A DNA stretch of 64,000 nucleotides from CAXMST01 sp963793415 (GCA_963793415.1 CAWCAC010000002.1:1860001-1924000); one strand, 5' to 3'. Positions 52,434 through 62,259 are shown, counted from the first letter of the stretch. The notes: generated by a model not told the origin, from the letters alone. Numbers and translations are program-made.

Positions 52434-52640
52434 ATGCCGAAGATGAAGTCACATTCGGGCGCCAAGAAGCGCTTCAAGAAGACCGCGAGCGGGAAGCTCC
52501 GCGGTCATCGCGCGTTCTCGAGTCACATCCTCGAGAAGAAGTCGCCGAAGCGGAAGCGCCAGATGCGCAAGCCGTCCGTGATCTCCCCGCAGGACTCCGA
52601 GCGCGTCAACCAGCTGCTCGCCGGCCGGAAGGGCCGCTAG
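52434..52640 (+). CDS. rpmI: 50S ribosomal protein L35
   Basis: 68 aa from ATG 52434. MPKMKSHSGAKKRFKKTASGKLR and HILEKKSPKRKRQMRK are diagnostic. Very basic, as usual. Three bases separate it from rplT. Confidence 0.97.
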   Translation: MPKMKSHSGAKKRFKKTASGKLRGHRAFSSHILEKKSPKRKRQMRKPSVISPQDSERVNQLLAGRKGR

Positions 52641-52643
52641 CCG

Positions 52644-53000
52644 ATGGCCCGCGCAACGAACGCCGTCGCTCGCAAGAAGCGGCGCAAGAAGACGCTCGCC
52701 CAGGCGAAGGGCTACTACGGGCGCAAGCACTCCTCGTACCGGTTCGCGAACGAGCAGGTCATGCGGTCGGGCAACTACGCCTTCCGCGACCGCCGCAACC
52801 GCAAGCGCGACTTCCGTCGTCTCTGGATCACGCGGATCAACGCCGCCGCCCGCCAGCACGAGATGAGCTACTCGGAGTTCATGCACGGCCTCTCGAAGGC
52901 CGGCGTCGAGGTCAACCGCAAGATGCTGGCCGACATCGCCGTCCACGACCCCGAGGCGTTCCGCCGATTTGCCGAGGTGGCCCGGGAGGCCGCGGCGTAG
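52644..53000 (+). CDS. rplT: 50S ribosomal protein L20
   Basis: 118 aa from ATG 52644. ARATNAVARKKRRKKTLAQAKGYYGRKHSSYRFANEQVMRSGNYAFRDRRNRKRDFRRLWITRINAAAR fits L20, which binds 23S rRNA early in assembly and in many bacteria represses its own operon through the leader. Follows rpmI in the conserved order. Confidence 0.98.
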   Translation: MARATNAVARKKRRKKTLAQAKGYYGRKHSSYRFANEQVMRSGNYAFRDRRNRKRDFRRLWITRINAAARQHEMSYSEFMHGLSKAGVEVNRKMLADIAVHDPEAFRRFAEVAREAAA

Positions 53001-53098
53001 CCGCGGTCGCATACTCACCTTTCCCGGGCGGACCGCAAAGCGGCCGCCCTTTTTCGTTCCAGGACCGATCCGAGACAGCGATAGAACCGACAGAGCAG

Positions 53099-53884
53099 AT
53101 GACCGAGACGATCAAGAGCCCCGCCAACGAGAAGCTGAAGCTCGTCCGCAAGCTGCAGGAGGGACGAGGGCGCGCCAAGGAGAACGCGTTCGCGACCGAG
53201 GGCGAGGACCTGCTCGAGGCCGGCCTCGCGGCATGCCGGACGCCGCGGTTCGTGCTCTACGCGGCAGGCACAAGCGACCCCGAGGCCGTGGCCCCGGCGG
53301 CGGCCTCGGCGGAGACGATCCCGGTCGAGGCAGAGCTGCTCGGCCGCGTGTCGGCCCTCGGTTCGGGCACGCGGGTGATCGCGGTCTGGGAGCTTCCGCC
53401 CGACGAGGTCCCGGCCGACGGCCCCTGCGTCTACCTCGACGGGGTCGCCGATCCCGGCAACGTCGGCACGATCATCCGCAGCTCCGCAGCGCTCTGTGGG
53501 GCCCGCGTCGTGCTCGGCCCGGGCTCGGCCGATCCCTATTCGCCGAAGGCCGTGCGAGCGGCGATGGGCACCCTGCACAGCTCGCCGCCGGCGCTGGCGG
53601 CGATCGACGCCACTCCGGCGCCGCGACTCGGTCTCGTGGCCCACGGCGGCGGCAGCCTCGATGCCGAGATCGAGCGGCTCGCACCGGCGACGCTCGTGCT
53701 CGGGGCCGAGCGCCGGGGCCTGACCGACGCGGCGCTCGCCGCCTGCGACGGGGTCGCGACGATCCCACTCGCGGCCGGCGCGGAGTCGCTCAACGTCGCC
53801 GCGACCGCGGCGATCGCCCTGCAGCGGATATCTTCGATCGCCGCCTCCGAGGGCACCGGCGCCGCCGGTGCAGGGGCAGCCTGA
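53099..53884 (+). CDS. TrmH/SpoU-family rRNA 2'-O-methyltransferase
   Basis: 261 aa from ATG 53099. The substrate-binding N domain (IKSPANEKLKLVRKLQEGRGRAKENAFATEGEDLLEAGL) resembles the 23S rRNA methylase N terminus. SPOUT motifs follow: motif 1 LDGVADPGNVGTIIRSSAALCGARVVLG, motif 2 LVLGAERRGLTDAAL, motif 3 IPLAAGAESLNVAATAAIAL. Likely makes a 2'-O-methyl nucleotide in 23S rRNA. Usually next to pheST, as here (2 bases before pheS). Confidence 0.92.
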   Translation: MTETIKSPANEKLKLVRKLQEGRGRAKENAFATEGEDLLEAGLAACRTPRFVLYAAGTSDPEAVAPAAASAETIPVEAELLGRVSALGSGTRVIAVWELPPDEVPADGPCVYLDGVADPGNVGTIIRSSAALCGARVVLGPGSADPYSPKAVRAAMGTLHSSPPALAAIDATPAPRLGLVAHGGGSLDAEIERLAPATLVLGAERRGLTDAALAACDGVATIPLAAGAESLNVAATAAIALQRISSIAASEGTGAAGAGAA

Positions 53885-53886
53885 GC

Positions 53887-55008
53887 ATGGTCGAACGCAT
53901 CGAACAGATCCGGAACGAGGCCGAGTCAGCGATCGCCGCTGCCGGGTCGGCCTCCGAGCTCGAGGAGATCCGGGTTCACTACCTCGGCCGCAAGGCCGAG
54001 CTGACGACGATCCTGCGCGGAATCGGCGAGCTCGACCCGGCCGAGCGCGGTCCGGTCGGCAAGAACGGCAACCTCGCTCGCAAGGCGATCGAGGCCGAGC
54101 TCGACGAGCGCGTCTCGGCACTCGAGGCCGGTGAGCTGGAGGCGCGGCTCGCCGCCGACGCGATCGACGTGACGCTGCCGGGGACGCCACCCGTCGCGCC
54201 CGGACACACACACCTGCTGACCCGGACGCGCCGCGAGATCGAGGACGTCTTCTGCGGGCTCGGCTACCGGGTCATGGAGGGGCCGGAGGTCGAGCACGAC
54301 TTCTACAACTTCACCGCCCTCAACCATCCACCCGGGCACCCGGCGCGGATGCTGCAGGACACCTTCTACGTCGATCCCTCGACGCTCGCTGACGGCGTCG
54401 GCCTCTACGGCGACGACGGCGAGCCACTGACGGTGCCGCCCGGCCCGCGCGACGTCCTGCTCCGCACCCACACCTCGCCGATGCAGGTGCGGGCGATGGA
54501 GAGCAACGAGCCGCCGATCTTCATCGTCGTGCCGGGGACGGTCTACCGCCGCGACTCCGACGCGACCCACACGCCGATGTTCAACCAGATCGAGGGCCTC
54601 GCCGTCGGCACCGGGATCACGCTCGCCGACCTGCACGGCACGCTGCTGACCTTCGCGCGGGCGATCTTCGGTCCCGACCGCGAGGTCCGGATCCGGCCGC
54701 ACTTCTTCCCGTTCACGGAACCGAGCGTCGAGGTCGACGTGTCGTGCTTCCGCTGCTCGGGAAGCGGCTCGCTCGACGACGGCGCCCGCTGCAACCTCTG
54801 CAAGGGCACGGGCTGGCTCGAGATCCTCGGCGCCGGCATGGTCGACCCGAACGTGTTCGGCTTCGTCGCCGCCAACGGCTACGACCCGGAGAAGGTCCAG
54901 GGCTTCGCCTTCGGGATGGGCATCGAGCGGATCGCGATGCTTCGCTATGGCGTTCCCGACCTGCGCCTGTTCTTCGACAACGACGTCCGCTTCCTGGAGC
55001 AGTTCTGA
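53887..55008 (+). CDS. pheS: Phenylalanyl-tRNA synthetase alpha subunit
   Basis: 373 aa from ATG 53887. An N-terminal coiled coil (about 1-90) binds tRNA. The class II core has motif 1 region HLLTRTRREIEDVFCGLGYRVMEGPEVEHDFYNF, motif 2 RTHTSPMQVRAM / GTVYRRDSDATHTPMFNQIEG, and motif 3 GFAFGMGIERIAMLRYG. A CFRCSG...CNLCKG four-cysteine insertion before GWLEILGAGMVDPNVF occurs in many actinobacterial PheS and may bind zinc. The stop overlaps the pheT ATG. Confidence 0.97.
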   Translation: MVERIEQIRNEAESAIAAAGSASELEEIRVHYLGRKAELTTILRGIGELDPAERGPVGKNGNLARKAIEAELDERVSALEAGELEARLAADAIDVTLPGTPPVAPGHTHLLTRTRREIEDVFCGLGYRVMEGPEVEHDFYNFTALNHPPGHPARMLQDTFYVDPSTLADGVGLYGDDGEPLTVPPGPRDVLLRTHTSPMQVRAMESNEPPIFIVVPGTVYRRDSDATHTPMFNQIEGLAVGTGITLADLHGTLLTFARAIFGPDREVRIRPHFFPFTEPSVEVDVSCFRCSGSGSLDDGARCNLCKGTGWLEILGAGMVDPNVFGFVAANGYDPEKVQGFAFGMGIERIAMLRYGVPDLRLFFDNDVRFLEQF

Positions 55009-57482
55009 TGCGGATCCCCCTGCAATGGCTGAGCGAGTACTGCGACGGCAGCGGCCTCACCGCTGACGCGCGGGCGCTCGCCGAGCGGTTGACGATGACC
55101 GGGACCGAGGTCGAGCGGATCTCCCACCACGGCTCCTCCGACGGCGACGGCTTCGTCGTCGGCGCCGTGCTCACGGCCGACAAGCACCCCGACGCCGACC
55201 GGCTCAAGGTCTGCACGGTCGACGTCGGCGAGAGCGAGCCGCGGACGATCGTCTGCGGGGCTCCGAACGTCGATGCGGGTCAGACCGTCGCCGTCGCCCT
55301 GCCCGGCGCCGTCATGCCCGATGGCGCCAAGCTCGGCAAGGCGAAGCTGCGCGGCGTCGAGTCGAGCGGGATGATCCTCTCCGAGCAGGAGCTCGAGATC
55401 GGCTCCGACCACTCCGGCATCGCCGTGCTCGAGACCGACGCCGCCCCGGGCACGCCGTTGAGCGAGCTCGTTCCGGTCGGCGAGGACGTGCTCGAGCTCG
55501 AGATCACGCCGAACCGGCCCGACTGCCTCTCGGTCTACGGCGTTGCCCGCGAGCTGCACGCGATCAGCGGCGCTCCGCTCGGACCCGAACCCTGGGCCGC
55601 CGATCCGGAGCCGACGGGGGAGGGCGAGGCCTTCGACTACGCCTCGGTCACGGTCGAGGTGCCGGAGCTCTGCCCGCGCTTCACGGCCCGCGTCTTCACC
55701 GGCATCGAGGTCGGCCCCTCGCCGCTTTGGCTGAAGCAGCGGCTCGCCGCGGCCGGCCAGCGCCCGATCAACAACGTCGTCGACATCACCAACTACGTGA
55801 TGCTGCTGACCGGGCAGCCGCTGCACTCATTCGACCTCGACAAGGTGCCCGGCGGCGAGGTGATCGTCCGCAGCGCCCGCGAGGGCGAGAGGATCACGAC
55901 CCTCGACGACGTCGAGCGGGCGCTCGACACCGACGCGGTGCTCGTCTGCGACCGCGAGCAGGCGACGGGCATCGCCGGGATCATGGGCGGTCAGATCTCC
56001 GAGGTCTCCGAGACCACCACCCGCGTGCTGCTCGAGGCTGCCAACTGGGACGGCACCAACATCCTCTCGACCTCGGGCAAGCTTGGGCTCCGCTCGGAGG
56101 CCTCGACCCGGTTCGAGAAGGGCCTGCATCCGGATCTGACGATGCGCGGGCAGATCCTCGCCTCACGCTTGCTCGTGGATCTGTGCGGGGCCGAGCTCGT
56201 CCCCGGCACGATCGACGTCGATGCCCGGCTGACGAGGATGGAGCAGTTGTCGGTCGAGCTGCGGATGGACCGTGCCCGGCAGCTGCTCGGCATGGAGATC
56301 GACCCGGGGCTCGGCCGCACCTACCTCGAGCGTCTCGGCTACGGCGTCGAGGAGGCGGGGGAGACCCTGACCGTCGCGGTGCCGGCCGACCGCCACTTCG
56401 ACACGACCCGCGAGGTCGACCTGATCGAGGAGGTCGGTCGCGTGCACGGGATCGACGAGCACCTGCCGGCGACACTGCCGTCGCGCCCCGCCGGCGCGGG
56501 CGGCCTCTCGCGCGAGCAGCGCCTGCTGCGGGTCGCCGAGGACGCGATCCGCGACGCCGGCCTCGACGAGGCGATCACCTGGAGCTTCGTCGCCCCGGGC
56601 GCCGCCGAGGCGCTCGGCGGCCCCCCCGAGCCCGGCATCGTCGTCCACAACCCGCTCTCGGAGGATCAGTCGGTGATGCGGACCGAGCTGATCGGCGGGC
56701 TGCTCGCGGCAGCTTCGTACAACCTCGCCCGAGGCGCCGGCCGTGTCGCCCTGTTCGAGTCCGGCCGCGCCTACCTGCCGCAGACGCCGCCGGAGCAAGG
56801 CTCGGTACTCGACGGGCGCTTCGCCGGCAACCGTCCGGCGCCCGCGCGGGAGCCGCACCGGCTCGCCGCGATCGTCTGCGGGCCGCTGCTCGAGCCCGAC
56901 TGGCGCAGCGGCGCCGACGGCGTCCCGAGCGCTGACTTCTACGCCGGCAAGGGCCTGGTCGAGCTGCTCTGCACGGCGCTCGGGGTCGAGGCGCGCTTCG
57001 CCCCGGTCGAGCGGCCGTTCCTCTATCCCGGTCGCGCGGCCGAGGTCCTCGTCGGCGACCGCAGCGCAGGCTGGGTCGGCGAGCTGCACCCGCGGCTGTC
57101 GACCGAGCGCGACCTGCCGCCCACCGTCGCCTTCGAGCTCGACGCCGGGGCGCTGATCGACGCCTCGAGCCGCGGCCGGGAGACGTACCAGGACCTGACC
57201 TCGTACCCCGCGGTGCTCGAGGATCTCGCGGTCGTCGTCGACGCCGGCGTCTCGGCGGATTCGCTGATCGCCGCTGCCCGGGCGGCCGGCGGCGAGCTGC
57301 TCGGATCGGTCAGTGTCTTCGACGTCTACGAGGGGCCCCAGGTCGGCGAGGGCAAGCGCAGCCTGGCCCTGCGGCTCGAGTTCCGCTCGCCCGATCGCAC
57401 CCTGACCGACGAGGACGTCGCCGGCCCGCGCGCGGCGATCATCGCCGCGCTCGGCGAGCTCGGGGGCGAGCTCCGTGGCTGA
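55008..57482 (+). CDS. pheT: Phenylalanyl-tRNA synthetase beta subunit
   Basis: 824 aa from ATG 55008. Domains in order: tRNA-binding OB fold (about 40-150: VVGAVLTADKHPDADRLKVCTVD), B3/B4 editing region (PRFTARVFTGIEVGPSPLWLKQRL, NNVVDITNYVMLLTGQPLHSFD), B5 (ELRMDRARQLLGM), the class-II-like catalytic-fold region (DLIEEVGRVHGIDEHLPATLPS) and the C-terminal ferredoxin-fold anticodon-binding domain (TYQDLTSYPAVLEDLAVVVD). Forms the alpha2-beta2 enzyme with PheS. argC begins inside its last codons. Confidence 0.97.
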   Translation: MRIPLQWLSEYCDGSGLTADARALAERLTMTGTEVERISHHGSSDGDGFVVGAVLTADKHPDADRLKVCTVDVGESEPRTIVCGAPNVDAGQTVAVALPGAVMPDGAKLGKAKLRGVESSGMILSEQELEIGSDHSGIAVLETDAAPGTPLSELVPVGEDVLELEITPNRPDCLSVYGVARELHAISGAPLGPEPWAADPEPTGEGEAFDYASVTVEVPELCPRFTARVFTGIEVGPSPLWLKQRLAAAGQRPINNVVDITNYVMLLTGQPLHSFDLDKVPGGEVIVRSAREGERITTLDDVERALDTDAVLVCDREQATGIAGIMGGQISEVSETTTRVLLEAANWDGTNILSTSGKLGLRSEASTRFEKGLHPDLTMRGQILASRLLVDLCGAELVPGTIDVDARLTRMEQLSVELRMDRARQLLGMEIDPGLGRTYLERLGYGVEEAGETLTVAVPADRHFDTTREVDLIEEVGRVHGIDEHLPATLPSRPAGAGGLSREQRLLRVAEDAIRDAGLDEAITWSFVAPGAAEALGGPPEPGIVVHNPLSEDQSVMRTELIGGLLAAASYNLARGAGRVALFESGRAYLPQTPPEQGSVLDGRFAGNRPAPAREPHRLAAIVCGPLLEPDWRSGADGVPSADFYAGKGLVELLCTALGVEARFAPVERPFLYPGRAAEVLVGDRSAGWVGELHPRLSTERDLPPTVAFELDAGALIDASSRGRETYQDLTSYPAVLEDLAVVVDAGVSADSLIAAARAAGGELLGSVSVFDVYEGPQVGEGKRSLALRLEFRSPDRTLTDEDVAGPRAAIIAALGELGGELRG

Positions 57483-58515
57483 TCGGCAGCCGCTCGATGG
57501 TGATCCGGTCGCCAGGGTGCTGGTCGCCGGCGCCTCCGGCTTCGCCGGGGCGCTGACCGCCCAGCTGCTCTGGCGGCACCCGCGCTTCGAGCTCGCCGAG
57601 GTGACCTCGCGCTCCGACGTCGGCACCCGCCTGGACGAGCTCTATCCGCGCTACCGCGTGCCGATGGAGCTGGTCGAGCTCGACATCGACGGCGCCGAGG
57701 ACTGCGACGCCGCGGTCGTCGCCTACCCGCATGGCGCCGCCGCCCCGACGGTCGCGGGCCTACGCGAGCTCGGGCTCTCCGTCGTCGACCTCAGCGCCGA
57801 CTTCCGCCTGCGCGATCCCGAGGAGTACCGCGAGTGGTACGGGCAGCTCGGTGCGCCCGAGATCCTGCCGGAGGCCGTCTACGGCCTGCCCGAGCTCTAC
57901 CGGAGCCGGATCTCCTCGGCCTCGCTGGTCGCGAACCCGGGCTGCTACCCGACCGCGACGATCCTCGCGCTCGCCCCGCTGGCCGAGGCGGGGCTGATCG
58001 GCGACGTCGTCGTCGACGCCAAGTCCGGCGTCTCCGGTGCCGGCCGGGGCGGCGGCGACCGGCTCCACTTCGTGACCCTGGACGAGAACACCTCGCCCTA
58101 CGGCACCGCCGGCCATCGCCACGCGCCCGAGATCGGGCAGGAACTCGCTGTGCTCGCCGGGGGGCAGACGCCGCCGCTGACCTTCGTCCCGCACCTGCTG
58201 CCGCTCGATCAGGGCGAGCTCGTCTCCTGCTACGTGAGCCCGACGCGGGCGATCGACCCGGAGGAGCTGGCGCAGCTGTACGCGGCGCGCTACGCAGAAG
58301 AGCCGTTCGTCGAGCTGGTCGCCGCGCCGCCCGGCGTCCGCGACGTGCGCGACACGAACATCTGCCGGATCCACGCGACGCTCGCCGGCAGGGGCAACAC
58401 CGAGCGGATCCTCGTCTTCGCGGTGATCGACAATCTCTGGAAGGGCGCCGCCTCGCAGGCCGTCCAGAACCTGAACCTGATGCACGGCCTGCCCGAGGGC
58501 GAGGGAATCTCGTGA
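57475..58515 (+). CDS. argC: N-acetyl-gamma-glutamyl-phosphate reductase
   Basis: NADPH-dependent third step of arginine synthesis. 346 aa from GTG 57475, 8 bases inside pheT. The Rossmann motif VLVAGASGFAGALTAQLL, the catalytic Cys in VANPGCYPTATILALAPL, SGVSGAGRG and FVPHLLPLDQG are present. First gene of argC-J-B-D. No ARG box was recognised upstream because the upstream DNA is coding. Confidence 0.95.
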   Translation: MADRQPLDGDPVARVLVAGASGFAGALTAQLLWRHPRFELAEVTSRSDVGTRLDELYPRYRVPMELVELDIDGAEDCDAAVVAYPHGAAAPTVAGLRELGLSVVDLSADFRLRDPEEYREWYGQLGAPEILPEAVYGLPELYRSRISSASLVANPGCYPTATILALAPLAEAGLIGDVVVDAKSGVSGAGRGGGDRLHFVTLDENTSPYGTAGHRHAPEIGQELAVLAGGQTPPLTFVPHLLPLDQGELVSCYVSPTRAIDPEELAQLYAARYAEEPFVELVAAPPGVRDVRDTNICRIHATLAGRGNTERILVFAVIDNLWKGAASQAVQNLNLMHGLPEGEGIS

Positions 58516-59714
58516 GCGGGCTCGAGGTGCCTTCCTCGCCGCTCGAGCCGCGGCCCGGGAAGTCGTTCTTCCGCTCGCGCTGGGTCGACCCGCCGGACGG
58601 GCTCGAGGAGCTCGCCCCGGACGGGCTCGCCCCGGGCTTCCTCTCCGCCGGCTCCGGGCGCCGCGCCGCAGGCGTCTCGACCGACGTGGCACTGATGCAT
58701 TGCGACGCCGAGCCCACCGGCCTGCGCACCGCGATCCTGCTGACCCGCAACGCCTCCGCGGCCGCGCCGATCGTGCTCTGCCGCAACGGGCTCGACCACG
58801 GCCGGATCCGCGGCGTCGTCGTCAACAGCGGCAACGCCAACGCCTCGACCGGCGAGCAGGGCCTGCACGACGCCGAGGCGATGCAGGCGAAGGCGGCCGA
58901 GCTGCTCGGCGTCGAGGCCGATGCGGTGGCCGTGGCCGAGACCGGCACGATCGGCGTGCCGCTGCCGATCGAGGAGGTCCTGGATGGGATCGCTGACTGC
59001 GCGCCGCGGCTCGAGGCCGGCAGCGCCCGCGACTTCACCAGGGCGATCATGACCACCGATGCCTTCCCGAAGCGCTGCACGATCCGCCACGGCGGCGTCA
59101 CGATCAGCGCTCAGGCCAAGGGCGCCGGGATGATCGAGCCGGGCTACGCGACGATGCTCTGCTTCGTGCAGACCGACGCCGTCGTCGACAACCCCGAGGG
59201 AGCCCTGCGACGGGCGGTCTCCTCGTCGTTCGAGCGGATCACCGTCGACGGGCAGATGAGCACCAACGACACGGTCGTGTTGCAGGCGACCGGCACGGCC
59301 GGGACGCCGCTCCCGGCGGGGTTGCTCGACGAGGTGCTGCTGCAGCTGGCGCTCGAGATCGTCGCCGACGGCGAGGGGGCGAGCCGCGTCGGCCGGATCG
59401 AGGTGAGCGGCGCCCGCGACGTCGCCGAGGCCGACCGCGTCGCCCGCGCGATCGCCAACTCGCCGCTCGTCAAGACGGCGCTGTTCGGGCACGACCCGAA
59501 CTGGGGGCGGATCGCGCAGGCCGCCGGGATGGCGCTTGCGGGCGAGCAGATCCCCGAGCTCGGCCCCGACGTGATCGACGCCACGGCGCTCGCGGGCAGC
59601 GAGACCGAGGCCGAGATCTCGCTGCGGCTCGATCGCGGCCCGGCCCGCGCCCACATGTTCTTCAGTGACCTGACTCACACCTACATCGAGATCAACGCCG
59701 AATACACGACGTGA
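58512..59714 (+). CDS. argJ: Bifunctional ornithine acetyltransferase / N-acetylglutamate synthase
   Basis: 400 aa from GTG 58512 overlapping the argC stop. Self-cleaving Ntn-type enzyme; the catalytic Thr214 is in KGAGMIEPGYATMLCFVQTDA. Other conserved parts: VVVNSGNANASTG, ETGTIGVPLP and TALFGHDPNWGRI. With ArgJ the pathway recycles acetyl groups, so a separate ArgE is not needed. Confidence 0.96.
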   Translation: MSGLEVPSSPLEPRPGKSFFRSRWVDPPDGLEELAPDGLAPGFLSAGSGRRAAGVSTDVALMHCDAEPTGLRTAILLTRNASAAAPIVLCRNGLDHGRIRGVVVNSGNANASTGEQGLHDAEAMQAKAAELLGVEADAVAVAETGTIGVPLPIEEVLDGIADCAPRLEAGSARDFTRAIMTTDAFPKRCTIRHGGVTISAQAKGAGMIEPGYATMLCFVQTDAVVDNPEGALRRAVSSSFERITVDGQMSTNDTVVLQATGTAGTPLPAGLLDEVLLQLALEIVADGEGASRVGRIEVSGARDVAEADRVARAIANSPLVKTALFGHDPNWGRIAQAAGMALAGEQIPELGPDVIDATALAGSETEAEISLRLDRGPARAHMFFSDLTHTYIEINAEYTT

Positions 59715-59721
59715 GGACGAG

Positions 59722-60606
59722 ATGATGCGACGGACGACCGCAGACGAGCGCGCCGAGCGCGCCGACATCGCCGACAGCGTTGGGACGCTGCTCGAGGCGC
59801 TTCCCTACATCCGCCAGTTCCACGGGCGAACGGTGGTGATCAAGTACGGCGGCGCCGCGATGGAGGAGGAGCTCCTCCGGGACGAGTTCGCGACCGACAT
59901 CGTCCTGCTCAAGTACGTCGGGCTGAACCCGGTGATCGTGCACGGCGGCGGTCCCGAGATCACGCGCTACATGAAGAAGCTCGGGATGGAGGTCAAGTTC
60001 GTCGAGGGCCTGCGCGTCTCCGACCGCGAGACGGTCGAGGTGGCGAAGATGGTTCTGCTCGGCAAAATCAACTCCGACATCGTGCAGCGGCTCAACCGCG
60101 CCGGCCAGCCCGCCGTCGGCCTCTCCGGCGAGGACGGGACGCTGTTCCACATCAAGCCGGCGCCGGAGGCCGAGAAGGTCGGCTTCGTCGGCGACATCGA
60201 GCGCGTCGACGTCGACGTCCTCAACCACATCGCCTCCGACTACATCCCGGTGATCGCCTCGGCCGGCACCGACGGCCAGGGCAACTCCTACAACGTCAAC
60301 GCCGACTCGGCCGCCGGCAAGGTCGCGGCGGCGCTGAAGGCCTACAAGGCGATCTTCCTGACCGACGTCGAAGGCTGGCGGGCCGACGCCGACGACCCCG
60401 CCTCGCTGATCTCGCTGGCGAGCGTCGAGGAGGTCGTCTCCGCGATCCCGACGCTCGACGGTGGCATGCGGCCGAAGCTCGGCGCCTGCGTCGAGGCGAT
60501 CCGCGGCGGCGTCGGTGCCGCCCACATCATCGACGGCCGCCGCCCGCACAGCCTCCTGCTCGAGCTCTTCACCGACGCCGGCATCGGCACCAAGGTGACG
60601 CCGTGA
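59722..60606 (+). CDS. argB: Acetylglutamate kinase
   Basis: 294 aa from ATG 59722. The amino-acid-kinase fold with VVIKYGGAAMEEE, VIVHGGGPEI, ETVEVAKMVLLGKINSDIVQRLN, NVNADSAAGKVAAAL and LTDVEGW. The N-terminal helix (residues 1-28) is of the kind seen in arginine-inhibited hexameric enzymes, so feedback by arginine is likely (inference). Confidence 0.96.
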   Translation: MMRRTTADERAERADIADSVGTLLEALPYIRQFHGRTVVIKYGGAAMEEELLRDEFATDIVLLKYVGLNPVIVHGGGPEITRYMKKLGMEVKFVEGLRVSDRETVEVAKMVLLGKINSDIVQRLNRAGQPAVGLSGEDGTLFHIKPAPEAEKVGFVGDIERVDVDVLNHIASDYIPVIASAGTDGQGNSYNVNADSAAGKVAAALKAYKAIFLTDVEGWRADADDPASLISLASVEEVVSAIPTLDGGMRPKLGACVEAIRGGVGAAHIIDGRRPHSLLLELFTDAGIGTKVTP

Positions 60607-61802
60607 GCGGGATCGAGGAGCTGCGCGGGCTCGAGTCGCGCTACGCGATGCCGACCTACGCCCGCAACCCGGTCGAGTTCGTGCGCGGCGAGGGCTCGCG
60701 GATGTGGGACTCCGACGGCAAGGAGTACATCGACCTGTTCAGCGGCCTCTCGGTCCACAACGCCGGCCACCGGCACCCCGCGATCGTCGCCGCGATCGAA
60801 GACCAGCTCGGCCGGATTGCGGGCTCCTCCAACCTCTACTACTCGGAGCCGGCACTACGGCTGCAGGAGCGGCTGGCGGAGTCGAGCCTCGGTGGCCGCA
60901 GCTTCCTCTGTAACTCCGGCGCCGAGGCGAACGAGGCCGCGATCAAGCTCGTCCGCAAGCACGCCCACGCCCGCGGCGTCGACTCGCCCGAGATCGTCGT
61001 CCTCGAGAACGGCTTTCACGGACGCACCCTGGCGACGCTCTCGGCGACCGTGAAGCTGGCTCGCGAGGATCTCTTCGGACCGCTCGTGCCCGGCTTCGTC
61101 GGCGTGTCGCGCGACGACGCCGAGGCGCTGCGGGCCGCCGTCGGCCCGAGCACTGCCGCTGTCATGGTCGAACCCGTCCAGGGCGAGGCGGGAGTCTTCC
61201 CGATCGACGACGGGGTCCTGACCGCGGCCCGCGAGAGCTGCGACGCGGCCGGAGCGCTGCTGGTCTTCGACGAGATCCAGGCCGGCATGGGCCGGACGGG
61301 GACGCTCTGGGCGTACGAGGGCGGCCCGGTCACTCCGGACGTGATGACGACGGCGAAGGCGCTCGGCGGCGGGCTGCCGGTCGGCGCCTGCGTGATCAGC
61401 CCCGAGCTCGGCGAGGGCCTGACCGCGGGCGAGCACGGCTCGACCTTCGCCGGCGGTCCGATCTGCGCGCGATCGGCGCTGGCGGCGCTCGAGGTGATCG
61501 ACGAGCCGGCGCTGCTGAGCGAGGTCGTGCGGCTCGGGCAGGTCGTCGAGGAAGCCTGCCTGGCGATCGACGGCGTCGCCGCGGTGCGCCGGCGCGGCCT
61601 GATCGCCGGGATCGCGCTCGAGGACGGATACGACTCGCGCGAGATCGCGGCTGCCGCGCTCGAGGCCGGCGTCGTCGTCAACCCGCCGAACCCGGAGACC
61701 GTGCGGCTGCTGCCGGCGCTGACGATCTCCGAGGAGGAGCTCCTGCAAGGCATCGACCTGCTCTCGGGCGCGATCCGGGCGAGCGGCCCCGACCGGGCAT
61801 AG
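60603..61802 (+). CDS. argD: Acetylornithine aminotransferase
   Basis: 399 aa from GTG 60603, overlapping argB by 4 bases. PLP class III motifs: SGLSVHNAGHRHPAIVAAI, CNSGAEANEAAIKLVRK, FHGRTLATLSAT, the LLVFDEIQAGMGRTGTLWA signature and TTAKALGGGLPVGA with the Schiff-base Lys; STFAGGPICARSA follows. Possibly also acts on related ornithine/lysine-type substrates. Confidence 0.95.
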   Translation: MSGIEELRGLESRYAMPTYARNPVEFVRGEGSRMWDSDGKEYIDLFSGLSVHNAGHRHPAIVAAIEDQLGRIAGSSNLYYSEPALRLQERLAESSLGGRSFLCNSGAEANEAAIKLVRKHAHARGVDSPEIVVLENGFHGRTLATLSATVKLAREDLFGPLVPGFVGVSRDDAEALRAAVGPSTAAVMVEPVQGEAGVFPIDDGVLTAARESCDAAGALLVFDEIQAGMGRTGTLWAYEGGPVTPDVMTTAKALGGGLPVGACVISPELGEGLTAGEHGSTFAGGPICARSALAALEVIDEPALLSEVVRLGQVVEEACLAIDGVAAVRRRGLIAGIALEDGYDSREIAAAALEAGVVVNPPNPETVRLLPALTISEEELLQGIDLLSGAIRASGPDRA

Positions 61803-61811
61803 ACTGCAGCC

Positions 61812-62252
61812 ATGAACGAGGATCCGACGCGCCGCATGCCTATGGACGACGGTGACGACCGTCGCCACCCCTACGACCAGCAGCATCCGCCTGCTTCCGG
61901 CGGCCCCGGCGGGCCCGGCGGGCCGGTCGACAAGCCACCGATGTCGACGGCCCAGAAGGTCGCAATCGGCCTCGTCGCCGCGATCGTGATCGGGCTGATC
62001 ATCGCCCTCGTGGCGCTCGCCTCCGACAGCGGCAACGACTCGACGACCTCGAGCTCGACCTCCTCGACGACGACCTCCTCGACGACGACCTCGCAGCCGA
62101 CTACCACGTCGACGACCACGAGCTCGACGACGACCTCGACGACGCCGACGACGACGTCGACGACAGCGCCTACGACCACCACGACGACCACGCCGACGAC
62201 GACCACCACGGATGGCGGCGGTGGCGGCGACAGCGGCGGCGTCGCGCCCTGA
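61812..62252 (+). CDS. Membrane protein with Thr/Ser-rich extracytoplasmic tail
   Basis: 146 aa from ATG 61812. An acidic/Pro/Gly-rich cytoplasmic N terminus (about 1-43), one membrane helix (VAIGLVAAIVIGLIIALVALA) and an outside tail of about 75 residues that is almost all Thr and Ser, ending Gly-rich. The tail is a candidate for O-mannosylation and a wall-spanning stalk. DNA under it is an ACG/ACC-type triplet repeat. It is inserted between arg genes with no arginine role evident. Confidence 0.75.
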   Translation: MNEDPTRRMPMDDGDDRRHPYDQQHPPASGGPGGPGGPVDKPPMSTAQKVAIGLVAAIVIGLIIALVALASDSGNDSTTSSSTSSTTTSSTTTSQPTTTSTTTSSTTTSTTPTTTSTTAPTTTTTTTPTTTTTDGGGGGDSGGVAP

Positions 62253-62259
62253 CGCACGC

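Noticed and set aside
62040..62220. Triplet-rich DNA taken as a regulatory repeat or origin iterons
   Set aside because: It encodes the Thr/Ser tail of an in-frame membrane protein; codon bias explains the periodicity.
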